From the NCBI GenBank assembly GCA_036583965.1, contig JAZBQD010000014.1:40844990-40908989 (forward strand): a stretch of DNA of 64,000 nucleotides, written 5' to 3'. The position numbers and the translations under genes are program-made. The notes below the pieces were generated by a model. That model saw nothing but the letters and a program-made list of their open reading frames with translations. It was not told the DNA's origin and searched no databases. Shown here piece by piece: positions 46,568 to 58,039 of this stretch. Position 1 is the stretch's first letter. Every line of letters starts with the position of its first letter. The stretch is from Prunella strophiata (taxonomy: Eukaryota; Chordata; Aves; Passeriformes; Prunellidae).

Positions 46568-48526
46568 GGAACTAGTAAACATTTTGCATTCTCTTATCAC
46601 TAAGATCTTCAATCCTTCCCTTCATTTCCCTGGTTTATCCAGAATTCCCTTAGGCAAAGAAAGATGTATTATCATTTATTTTCTTAAGAAGAACATAAAG
46701 CTTGACATCATTTATCTCTTCAAGAACTCACACTATTATGCTTCAATGTTATACAAATACAGTGGGTTTATGTAGTACAGACAATGAGAATATTTTATGA
46801 TATGTGACCCTTTGACATGCGTATTCATAATATTCTCTACAGGAAAGAGAATTTTAGCCTTTTCTCTCCTCCAGAGAGTTTGTGTCTGGATACAAATTAT
46901 GGCATTGCCCATCGTCCAGTGCATCAAGAATAGCAATTTTGGGGTAAACGTACAGAAGTCTTGTGATGCTTGACTGAAGTGTACTTTTCTTCAAAATGTA
47001 CCTGCGGGGTGCCTTGGAGGAGGTATTTCATTGAAAGGGGAATTCACAAAAAACTGCAGCTTGAAGAGAAATCCTAAATGCTGGTCAATGGGAGGTGAAA
47101 GGAGGAATTTACTGAGGACAGTATATTCCAGTAGGTGGGATGGTATAAAATTCATGTTTTCCTATGTACTTCTGGGACTAAGCTACTTAATGTTATAGTT
47201 AGGGATTAGAGAATTGAATCTCTTGCAGAGATATGTGGTGGGATATGACTATCTTAATGGCAGCCCACAATTTTGCCATCAAGATATGCATCCAGAGAAG
47301 CAGGAGTTCCCTTCAAGTTTTGCTCCATGAATAATATCTACATGATCTAACAGTGAGTTGTATATTAAAACTACAGGAGGCCTTGGCTTGCCAAACTTTT
47401 ATCCTGCTCACTTTCTAATATGCAGGAAAACACTGGATCTATTTAAGTTTGCTATTGAAAAATGCAAGACAGTTCCATAAGAGGTTTATATGTATTTTCT
47501 ATTTATGGACGCAGAAGAAAAACACAAGAATTAGGGAAAAGTGCTTTCTACATTATAAGAAAAGATACAGAAGCTGGAATGGCAGATGTAATTACCAAAG
47601 ACAAAAGAATCCTAATGATGTTGTAGAGATGCCCAAGAGGAATCTTTGCTCTAAACTGAGGGTGCTAGCAGATAGATACTATCAACCAGTACATAAAATG
47701 ATACAGAGGTAAAAAATCATGTAAGGCAGTGAAATATTAAAACAAAGAGAGAGGAAAAAGAGTAAAGAAATAAATATACAATAGTTTAACCTTGATATTC
47801 ACAAACTCTATATTGTTCTGTAGAAAAATTGGTGAAATAGATTTAAAAAGTGCACAGCAGACTTAGGAGAACAACTGACTGACTACAAGATGAATTTTTA
47901 AAGGAAGGAAGTGAAGGAATGAGGGAACTAAGTAACTATAGCTACTTAATTGCAGGTAGATGTTTGAGTCTTAGATTAAGGAAATGGAATTATATACTGC
48001 CCTCTGCATTTCAGCAAAATGATATCACAGTAATACTTCTGGATGTCTGGAAGAAAATACTTGCAATATGAGTGAAGGATTCACCCAGAAATCCGTGATA
48101 TGATTAAAGACCATTTCTGTACCAAAAAAGGCCTTTTGTGCTAGGGGCAATGCAGGTGAAAAGAAACCATGAATGCAGTATCTAATGCAAAATGTAAATG
48201 AATATATAGATAATTTGGTAAACAAGCATTGGTCTTCAAGAGTTTATACACTAAAGCTCATTAAAGTAGTACTACAGTAAAGAAAAATAACAGTGGTAGT
48301 AAATATTAGTTATGATTCTAATATTGAAAAAATAGCTGTAGTCCAGATGCAAAGCTCCCATACACAGATTTATTTTTTTTTTTGTGATAGCAAAATCTAT
48401 GCATGAAGCAGACATTCAATAAAAAGTAGAAACTTGGAGAAATGCCGGAAATTAATCAGTGAGATACAGAATAAAAAGGGAGAGTGTTGCTGAAGTTCCA
48501 AGGGTGAGGTAAGTGTTCTTTCTCCT

Positions 48527-48554
48527 TTATCACTTTACTTTGGTAAAGTGATAA
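48527..48554. repeat. 11-bp perfect hairpin, 6-nt loop
   Basis: TTATCACTTTA (48527-48537), loop CTTTGG, and its exact complement TAAAGTGATAA (48544-48554) form a stem. It is too short for a typical microRNA precursor. Confidence 0.8.
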
Positions 48555-51210
48555 TAGCTAGTTGCTATCAGGGATACTGGACAAATTAAAGAACTATTCA
48601 ACAATAGTCAATATGATAAAACAGAAATGGAGACCATGAGTAAGAGCAGATGTTTACAAAAGCAGAAAGACTCAATTTCTTACAAATAAATTGAGTAAAC
48701 AGTTTCATTGTAAAAAGGTATTTTAAACTGTTCCTAAAAAATCTCCTCAGTTGGACAGTAGAGGTTGACATTTATGGAAGAAAGACCTCAGGCCAAAAAT
48801 TGCTTTCTGTTGTCATTCAAAAGCACATTCAGAGTTGCTGAATTGTAAATACTAGTTCCTTCCTCCTTTGTTTATACTATGCAAGAAATATTTGGTACTT
48901 TGACAAAGTAATAATAATATGAAGCACAATGTGGGTTGCCACTGAAAAGCATGTGGGTTCTCTTGCAAAGCAACAGGAACTAATAAAAAGCACACAAGAG
49001 GATTTCTTCAAACAGAACTAATAATTAGACACTAATAAGGTACATATCTCAGGTTTTTATTCACTGTTATGACCTTTGATCCAAAGACAGGTTCATAACA
49101 CAGCTTGCTTTTCTGCTTTAAAGATATCATAAAGCTTCTTGGGTCATTCAAAAGTCACAATGATAGGGACAAAGGGGATTAGCATAAACACATGTGAGTC
49201 TGGCTTCACTCCCATTTCAATTAACTTGCTCTTTTATTTTAAATAAAACCCAGAAAATTAAAATTAAGTAAAGAAACAGAAAATTAATCCAGGAATGTCT
49301 TGGGCATCCCAGTAGCTTTCTGATTCTCTGGGAAAGCAGGAGACATATTTTCAACCCACTGCTTCCAAACAGGGTTAATCCAAAAGATTTGAAGCAACCT
49401 CATCTCTCACCTGTGTGAGTACTCGGCTATAGAACAGTTTTCTTTCTTGGAGCACAGTTAAAAAGGAGCTGGGGAAAGCACAGCTCTGCAGATGTGGGGT
49501 CATAGAGGCAAGAGAGCCGATGACTGCATTTGATTTCAGAACCAAAATCCCTTTGATGACGCTGATCTTCTCTTCACAAGTGTTTTCCCTCTTTTTCCCA
49601 TCTCCTCTGTGGTTTAACTGGCTGACGCTATAGCAGCATTACTGACCTAACCTTTCAGCAGCTGCAGCTGCTTCTGGAGGCCTTTGCTAAACACTTAGGC
49701 AGACTGAGCCATGTCTCCTGACGAGCTAAAGCAGCATTTCAGTGGATAGGTTCCTTCTATTTCTCTTATGCCTATCAGTTTGCTGTCTGTTATGTCTCCC
49801 TATGGAATTCATTATGTTGGTTATCAATATAGGTGAATAAACATGCAAGTTTACTTTTCTCCATTTAACCTTACCAGAAGCTGACAATCTTTAAAATTAG
49901 ACAAGTGCCTTGCAGAAAGTTAATTTTGAAATGTCATAGGACTACAGGAAGGTTGTGTATGACTGAGAGCTTATTACCCTAAAAGCTTCACAGGAAATGG
50001 TAAAGGCAGCAAACAAAACAGAGTGAAACAAACTGGATTTGTGAGTACAAAATCTTCATACACTAATGGAAAAAAAAAAATTAGTTTTAAGACTCTGTCC
50101 CAAATAATTGTTTCTAGATTACAGCATGAATGTGTATAACCTCAAATATAACCTTTAACCTATATATAATCTTCATCCTGGAAGCAGCTATGGAGATGTA
50201 ACTTCTGCTTTAAAAAAATTGACAGGATTTGTCCATCATTGGTGTATTGGCACTTGAGTTGAAAGCACTACAATAGTACATCTTGCTATCATCCCAACTC
50301 AGATTTTTTTTTTTGTATTCTTGTGCATGTTATCCAGTGCAGAATAAATGATCCTGTAATAGGGATTTTGACTTTCCCTTTAAAAGGATGTCTTCTGCTT
50401 AATAGTCTGGACATTTTGGTATTTTTTGTGATATTTAGCCCAGATTTTCTACACTCAGTTTCATTTAGAAAGTCTAGGATAACTCAGGGATACTAACATT
50501 TGCACCATTTTTAGAAATCTACAATTTTAGAAATCCCCAAAATTAACATCCAGTCGATAAGAGGAGAGGCAGAGGAAGAGAAAGGAAAATATTTATGATT
50601 ATCAGTTATCTGCAGTCTCAGAGAATTGATGATGACAGATTCCTTTGAAACACTGATGAGAAGAAGCAGTAGTTCCTTTTTTTGTCATATTTTGGCTGCA
50701 ACCTTCTGGATCAGCAAATATGATCTGAGGTTGCAAATTCTACTTAATGCCTTTACAGAAAAGCACGGGGCATAAGCCAGGAAATAAAATGGAATACTGT
50801 AGGGATTAAAAGATCTAAGGATGAGAATACATTTACTTTCACAAGAGTATTAATATTCTGGAGCACAGTGAGAGATCTATGCACTTAGAATAAAATCCTG
50901 ATCTAGGGGAAAGCAATAGCATATTTTAAGGTAGGTTATTGAAACCTCTTTTTTTTTTTTCCTTAAAATAGCCCTTTTAATCTGTTTTCATTTTTTCCAA
51001 CCTGTGCTAGGATTTTCAGACATGAAGTCAAGAGCCTGGAAGTGTCTTGTCATGCTGTCAGGCCTCAAGAAATAGGTGTGAAAATATGAATGTAATTTTA
51101 CTTAAAATGGTGGCAAATTTATTTAAAGTGATTAAATACTTTTCTCAGTAGTCTTCATGATAGAAATAGTATGAAAATTTTTCTATATAAAGAAATTTTA
51201 TGAATTATAT

Positions 51211-51231
51211 AAGTTCTATATAATAGAACTT
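51211..51231. repeat. 9-bp inverted repeat, 3-nt loop
   Basis: AAGTTCTAT, ATA, ATAGAACTT form a near-palindrome in AT-rich DNA. Confidence 0.8.
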
Positions 51232-53179
51232 CTCAGTTTACATTCCCTTATTGGGTATTAAGTCATGTTCAGGATAGACAAATCATATCCTATATTTATG
51301 CTTATAATTCTATGTACATGCCTGAGAAATGCACTTTAAATTGGTATGTGATCCCATTCTAGTTTGAATTTTTTCATAATAGATGATCTTTTCTCCCCCT
51401 CAGTGTTTCACAGTAATATTACATTTGTTCATTTCATGCCAGATGCTCATGATAGAAGCAAGCAGTGAAGTTCAGATCCTCCTGAGGATATTTCTGGAAG
51501 AATTGGACTGTGGCTTTTGCCTTCAACTATGATGCAATTTCTATTCCAGGGAAATTAAAATTCCCCTACCCACTTCTACATGTGCTCACCAGTACTCAGT
51601 ATTCAGTCACAGAAGAAATTCAATAGAAAAGAAGAAGGGAAAAAAAATCCAGATACGTACCTAAGCCGCTAATCTTAAGTATATTTGCAATTTTGTGGTG
51701 CAGTTAGATGCTACTAGAATGGGACCTGGCTCTGGCTTACAGGAAAGCACTGTTCCAAAGCAGTTAGTATGCAATTTTCCTCACATAGCTCTGACAGTAA
51801 AAATCAGACCAAATTTCCTGCACTCTCAACTGGAAGACTTGGGACCAACTTTAAGTAAGGACTGGCAGTCATCTTTAGGTGTTTGGTCACTCAGAAAAGT
51901 GGAAAATGCTCAAATACGATTTCTAAATTTTCTGATTGAAGTGCCATGTATTCCAGTGCATCATGTCAAGTCATTTTGTACCACATTGTCTAAGAGAATG
52001 TGACGGATGCTGTGCCTCAGAAACAGAAGTAACTGACAGTGCCTAATCTAATTCATAAAAACATGACCTTCAGAAGATGTACTTTGAGATATATGACACG
52101 TAATATGTTCATATACCCTTTCCTTTCATTTCTGTTGACCTGACTGCAGACTTTTCTTAGGGGATCATGACAATGTATTTGGTGTAATTTCTTTACAGAA
52201 ATATATTTAAATTTCCACAGTCTTTGGATCAGGATTTTAATATTTTTTCATGTTGCAATAACTTGAACAATTTATCTTGAGTATTTCAGAAATTTGGAAG
52301 TGGAATTCTTAGCTTTTTCTTTGGAACTATAAAAGTTTAGTTGTGATAAACTAGGCTTATATAATCATTAAGATATGAATGTGTACTCTGCATACAGTTT
52401 TCTCTCATGCATACTTGTAAGTTGTTATATCTTTAAAGAGTTCTTTAAAAATCTCAATGAGTGTGGTAAATCAATTCATAAGCTGTAAAAGCTTTCTAAT
52501 GATTTGGCTTCCAAGAGAAACTAAATGAAAAGAGTCTTGGCTAATATATTTGATTCAACTTTATTATGAATATCTATTATGCTCCCAATATTTTGTAATC
52601 TTGAAAACACGTTAACCTATGTACTGTCACTTAACATAAAATTGTCAATAGGTATATTGTTCATAAAATGAGATAGTAAGCACTCAAATACTACATTCAT
52701 TCTGTGTCCTTTAGTCTTCGATAGAAGCTGATCAGTGCAACTTAATTGGTCACAAAAAGTTATTTATTCAGAATTTTATGAATAATAAAATTTAAAATAA
52801 CAGAAAAATTTTCCATTAAATAATGAAAAAATGTATTAATATATGTTTTGGATGTTAGTGTAAGATTTTTAATCTGAACATCAAATAGTGTCAAGAAACT
52901 AATAGCTTTCTATGGTGACAGGATGTTATTTTGTCAGTTGCACAGAAATACCACATTCGAGCACTAAGCGGACTGTAGTGGCTTTGTTGATCTTCCTGTG
53001 GGAGAATTATTTTGCTGCATTGCTATAATCTGCTATTGTACATTAGTTAGAACTAAGCCTTATGAAACGTCACCCTGAAGGTCAAAAATAATTCTGTTAT
53101 TTATTTAAAACAAGTGTTTGAAGGGAGGAAAAGAGGTTTGCAAGCATAGAGCTCTGTCTCCTGCAAATCCCATGGGGAT

Positions 53180-53960
53180 TCTCAACTGCTGACTCGTTAT
53201 CTTAACATGTAACATAATAACCAATTACTGTCAATGTGACCAGACCCATCAGACTCCTATTGCATTAACCTCATGAACTGGTTCAAGAGAAATGCAATCA
53301 ATCCATTGCTAAATTAATTACTAATTTTAAAGTTATCATTAAATAATATGATTCCAAAATTGGCATAAATCATGTGGTTAAGTATCGAATTAGGTTTCAA
53401 GAAAGGCAAAAGAGTAGCAAGTCCTATTCAGAGGATTTCATTATATTCATTTGCTCAGAGCACTGAGAGGTCATAATTTTAACCTTGTATGGGTCCAAAC
53501 CATATGAAAATTATTCATGTCACCGAAGGCCAGCAATAATTCCTTTAATTCCATGGCATATTAATGACCAACAACGAATGGGCCCCTTAAGTGTTCCATT
53601 TATTGTCTTAAATATGAAAATGTTTTAGAGATTAGAGGGGAAATTGTTTGAATTAATTAACTGAACTGATGCTCAAGGGAACTGGTACAAGATTTTCAGA
53701 CAAAGGCTGAGAATTTACAATAATGACATTTCTTTCATGGTTATAAAATATAGTACCAGAGGGACTTTGAGGCACTCTTAACATTTTAGCTGATGTCTGT
53801 TGAGGGTTTGAGATTCCTCTGAAAGCATCAATTATGGCATGAAAGACATCACATGAAAATAGCCGTGAGGCCCACAAATTTCACCATTGAAATGGGATCG
53901 GATAACCGACACAATGAAAATTCAGAATGTAAATGGAAGCTATTAAAGTAATAGGATCAT
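53180..53960. promoter_or_regulatory. Candidate conserved noncoding block / enhancer
   Basis: About 780 bp lack microsatellites and recognisable repeats. They are dense in paired-type and homeodomain-like sites, for example CCAATTACTG near 53220, AAATTAATTACTAATTTT near 53311, GCATATTAATGACC near 53558 and GAATTAATTAACTG near 53651. They also have TGTCA (TALE-type) cores and an E-box-like CATGTG. The uniform base texture and lack of indel-prone runs look like purifying selection rather than neutral desert. Only comparison with other birds or mammals can show conservation, so this is inference. The 74-codon minus frame at 53653-53877 does not read as a known protein. Confidence 0.35.
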
Positions 53961-53964
53961 TTAT

Positions 53965-56250
53965 AAAAAAACATTGTTTTTTGCAGGAAAGGTAATGTGC
54001 AAAAGACAAGAAACACTACTGTCTTTAAAAGGAAAGCTACAGAGTTTTATTCTGAAGTTACTCCTGAGTAAATGCACTCTCCCAAAAGCAATGGGGAAGC
54101 AGCACTAATCTGCATCATGGATAGCAGAGACAGCCACCATCCAAGCTTGTGACAGGTCTGTGTGAACTAACAGCCCTTGGTTGCTGCCTGCTATCTCTTC
54201 TTGGTTGTTCATGGAACAGTGATCACCAAACATCCTGAACTGTGTCCTGATTCTGTGATGTGAACAAACAAAAATTTACATCAACTTAAGCTCAATATTG
54301 GCTGGCCTACTTAGAGTGGTCTTTCAGCTGATATTTCCAAAGGATAAGGGCTTCAGTACTCATGTAATCACACATGTAGCAACATGATACTTTTAAAAAT
54401 GGAGTTTGCTGTGATAGTTTAGAAAAAAAAATAAATTTGAAGAGTGTAAAAAATGCCCTCTTCTGCTCTTCACTCATTTTTGTACTCTTTTACATACCTT
54501 TTCTTTTTACTTTTCCTGTATTCCACCTAGGAATTTCTTATGCTCTCAGTTTGATCCATCCCACTATTAACAAGTACATTCCCTCTTGAAAGACAGGACT
54601 GGCCAATGAGGTCTGCAGTGTCTCACTAATATTTATTGGCACTAGCTCCTGAAGGTGGGCCATGCTTGGTTTCTCAGGTCTGCTGAAAGTCCAATCTCTT
54701 CTGAGTTTAAAAGAAAGACAGCTAAAACACAAATAAAAACTTTAAAATAAATTTATCCTCTCTGTGCTAACAGAGCAGCTGAGAAAGCATGTGACAACAG
54801 CATACAATTTCTACTGCAGAGTTTAATACATTGCAAATGGATTTTTCATGACTAGGTTTCTGATGACTAATATAACCCAGGGAACTATGTAGTTTAGTCT
54901 AATTTACTGAAAAATGAATAACACTAAGGAATAGGCACATAATAAAAATAAATGGAAATACCTCATCACAGTAAATACCATAAATTCACCAATATGATGT
55001 GGGAACAGAGAAGCATCCCAAATTTTAGTCATACCATATAGTATCTAATTTATAGAAGAGGCATTATATCAGACATCTGCTCCTATTATCCTACAGATTT
55101 TAAGTTTTCACATATTTTTTCTCTGTGTTTCAGAAAACTGAAATATAAATTATTCAGTTTACATATTCAAAGCTTACATATTCAAAGTCATTGACTGTGA
55201 ATACTTATGAATATGGTGGCTGTATGCACTCACAGACTAAATGGTGAGGAATACAGCTCATCACATATGCACAGTGCTTTGCCATCCTGAGTTTAAATTG
55301 GGACTGTGCTTTGATTGGATTATTAAATCTATTTGTAAGATACAATTTGATATATCAAAACACTTCATTGCAAGAGAGGAAGAAAAAATCCAGAACTAAG
55401 CAGAAGAGAGTAAAAAGTAGAAAACCAGTAAAGCAGTTAAATAAACAATTTTAAAGAAATAAATAATATTATTATTACATGAATGTATCAATATGAACAT
55501 TAAACATTTATACACATTAAACACCTTTGTGAATTAACAATTTCATTATTTTCTTACTTTATGAAAAATTGCTGATAGATATCAATAGCAATGAGAGATG
55601 CACATTGTAATCTACTGGGTACATTATCCTCCCATAAAATACTGAGGAAGCAGCTCTTTTTACCCCATGAACTTTTTATTTTCACCAAGATTGCTTAGGT
55701 CTCATTTTTCAGTCCTGTGGTCCTTGAAACTTTGAATATCTATCCATAAAATCTTGAAATTCCCTATGATTATCACTCAGGTATTACCCCAAAAATTCAG
55801 CAGTTCCTTTGATTTCACAATATTGTTTGCCAACTTGATTAAAACATATTCATACAAGAATATGAATGAATATGGTTTGACATAAAAATAAATTACTAGA
55901 CTTGGTTTTGGAATTTTCTTTGCAAAAAGATTTTTCAGACTTAGCTTTTTATCTATTTTTTTTAATAAACTTTTTTTTACTGTTAGCTAGGACAGTGAGA
56001 TTTTTAATTTCTCTTTGAGGATGAAAATATTGATCATTTCACTTCAGCCACAGTGAACCTTTAGAATTTAAATCAAATTGCATTGAAACAAAAGTAAACA
56101 TTTAACAGTTTACCACAGTAAGTACCTTCAGCTGAATGTATCTCAAGTTTCTTTGCTTTCACTAACAGGAAGTAGTATTTTCAATAGCTTGCATGATAGA
56201 ATTTGCAATTGGGAAGGTCCCATTGTTATCACATTTTAACAGATTTTTGA
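53965..56250. other. AT-rich DNA, no gene seen
   Basis: A small duplication of CTTACATATTCAAAG-type sequence lies at about 55158-55190 and an (AAT)-rich patch near 55455-55480. No gene or mobile element is recognised. Confidence 0.5.
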
Positions 56251-56253
56251 GAC

Positions 56254-56820
56254 TGTGATGGATTGACCTTGGCTGGATGCCAGGTGTCCACCAAGCCATT
56301 CTATCACTTCCCTCAGCAGGATCCAGGGTGGGGTGAGAAAATAAGATAGAAAAAAACCCCTGCAGATCTAGATAAAGGCAGCTTGCAAAAGCAAAATTGA
56401 AGTTCACATGAGTGCAAGCAAAGGGAAAAAAGTTAGAAGATTTATTCTCTGTTCCCCATCAGCAAGTGATGTGGGTCCACTTGCTGGCAAGCTGGACTTT
56501 ACCACCAGTGGTTACTCCAGAAGGGAAATGTTGTGAATAATGAATGCACCGCCTTTCCTCCACTTTTCTCTTACCTTTTATATCTGAGCAAATGTCACAT
56601 AGTATGGAACATCCCTTTGGTCAGTTTGGGTCAGTTATCCTGGTTATGTCCTCTCCCAGGATTTTGACACCCTCCTCCTACTGGTGATGGGGGAATGCAG
56701 GAGAAGCAGGCTGTGCCTGTGCTGCCCAGCTGCAGCCAGAGTACTTGGTGTGTTATCAGCATGCAAAGCACTGCGAGGGCCACTAGGGGAAAACTGCCTC
56801 TGTCTAAGGCAGACCCAACA
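56254..56820 (-). mobile_element. Solo LTR, avian ERVL-type, reverse orientation
   Basis: On the minus strand the unit runs from TGTTGGGTCTGCC to GGTCAATCCATCACA, 567 bp, the same length as the copy at 1734. It carries GGCCCTCGCAGTGCTTTGC, GCTGATAACACACC, AACTGACCCAAACTGACC, a clear TATA box (CAGATATAAAAGG, + 56574-56583), AATAAA (+ 56441-56446), GGCTTGGTGGACACCTGGCA and the terminal CCAGCCAAGG block. The signals are better kept than in the 1734 copy, which suggests a younger insertion or subfamily. No target duplication is obvious. No internal genes are attached. Confidence 0.85.
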
Positions 56821-56829
56821 CAAAAAGTA

Positions 56830-57935
56830 GCTTAAAAATCATAATGTGTAAGTCTGAAAAAGCTGTGAGTAGGGTAGCTTTAACTTATTCTGAAATAAGA
56901 GCATCTGCCTGACTCTGTCTCCTTAAAGGGACAAATATTGGTCTCATGCTACACCAGCATGAATGTGGAATGTCACAGATAAAAACGGCAAGGTTTGTTT
57001 TTGTACACACAAGGTAGGGCATAACAGGTTTTCATACAGACTGCTGTAGGCTTGATAAAGTATGGAAAAGCAGTTTTCAAATTTCTCATTTTTAATCTGT
57101 CTTCAAGACTCTTGTAACTGTGCAGTATCACAGTAACACAGTTTAGACTGAAAACACATTTGGACTGTTGGTAGGGTTGATTGAATGCATTTAAATTTCC
57201 AAGATACTGCTGTAATGCCTGGAAGCAAGCTATTAATGCAGTGACTCATGTTTTGATCTAGTTATGTTCATCCAGTTTCCAGCATATGTGACATGCATCA
57301 TACTTTAGTACTGAGAGAGAAAAAAAAGAAAAAAAATTATAAATTCTATGACTCTGAGATCTTATTACATAAAACACATACACACCCTGTGCAAGAAAAC
57401 TAAGACCTAGAAATATATATAAAAGAGATGACAAATAAAACCCCCCAACATCCCATAAAAATGAAAACCAACCAATGAACCAAAAGAAAACTCAAAACCC
57501 CTAAGCTTAAATGACTATACATTTCTTATCTGTCCACTGGAGGAGTTGAGTTTCTTGTCATCTGCACCAAACTGCAACAGATAGGGATTCATAACTGAAA
57601 GTTAGACCTGTGAATGCTGTCGTCCAAGCACCTGTGTGGCAGCTTCATACCAACCTACTAAAATGTACTTTATAAAAAGTGGCAAAGTATTTGATCATAT
57701 TAAGCCTAAGACAAGCTTTCTTATCTTTCGAATTTAGGTTTCTAATATTAATTTCCTTTGAATTATTCCAATGTGTTCTTCATCCCCTACCTGTATAGAA
57801 TGAATGAATCCATTTAAGAAGCATCAATCTCTGAACAAAATATTTTGGACACAGCAATTGTCTTTTTTTTTTTGTCAAATGCAGCAAAACCTAAGCTTCA
57901 TGAAGAGAAAAACAGTTTCTGTCAGCAAATTTCCC
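56830..57935. other. AT-rich DNA, no gene seen
   Basis: An A-rich patch lies at about 57318-57340 and a short T-run near 57865. No gene is recognised. Confidence 0.5.
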
Positions 57936-57937
57936 TA

Positions 57938-58033
57938 TGTGTTCGTGTACATACATGTACACTAACACATGTGTTTGTGTGCATACAGATGCACATATAT
58001 GTGTTTGTGTACATACACACAGATGCACATTTA
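57938..58033. repeat. TG/CA-rich minisatellite, three diverged units
   Basis: Units of 30-34 bp beginning TGTGTT(T/C)GTGT and ending in a GCACAT-type block recur at 57938, 57970 and 58000. The CVRVHTC..FVCIQMH..FVYIHTDAH frame over it reflects the repeat. Confidence 0.8.
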
Positions 58034-58039
58034 TGTAGT

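Larger units (their letters stand above)
46570..53170. other. Long AT-rich stretch, no gene seen
   Basis: Over six kilobases I find no recognised mobile element. Non-ATG frames of 87 codons on + (47449-47712) and 102 codons on + (51695-52003) have balanced composition but no homology that I recognise and no good splice borders. T-runs occur at about 48369-48381 and 50949-50961. The interval 49430-49700 is somewhat GC-richer. Confidence 0.45.

Noticed and set aside
57342..57358. A CR1 3' terminal octamer (ATTCTATGACTCTGAG)
   Set aside because: Only one ATTCTATG-like unit is present and no CR1 body precedes it.
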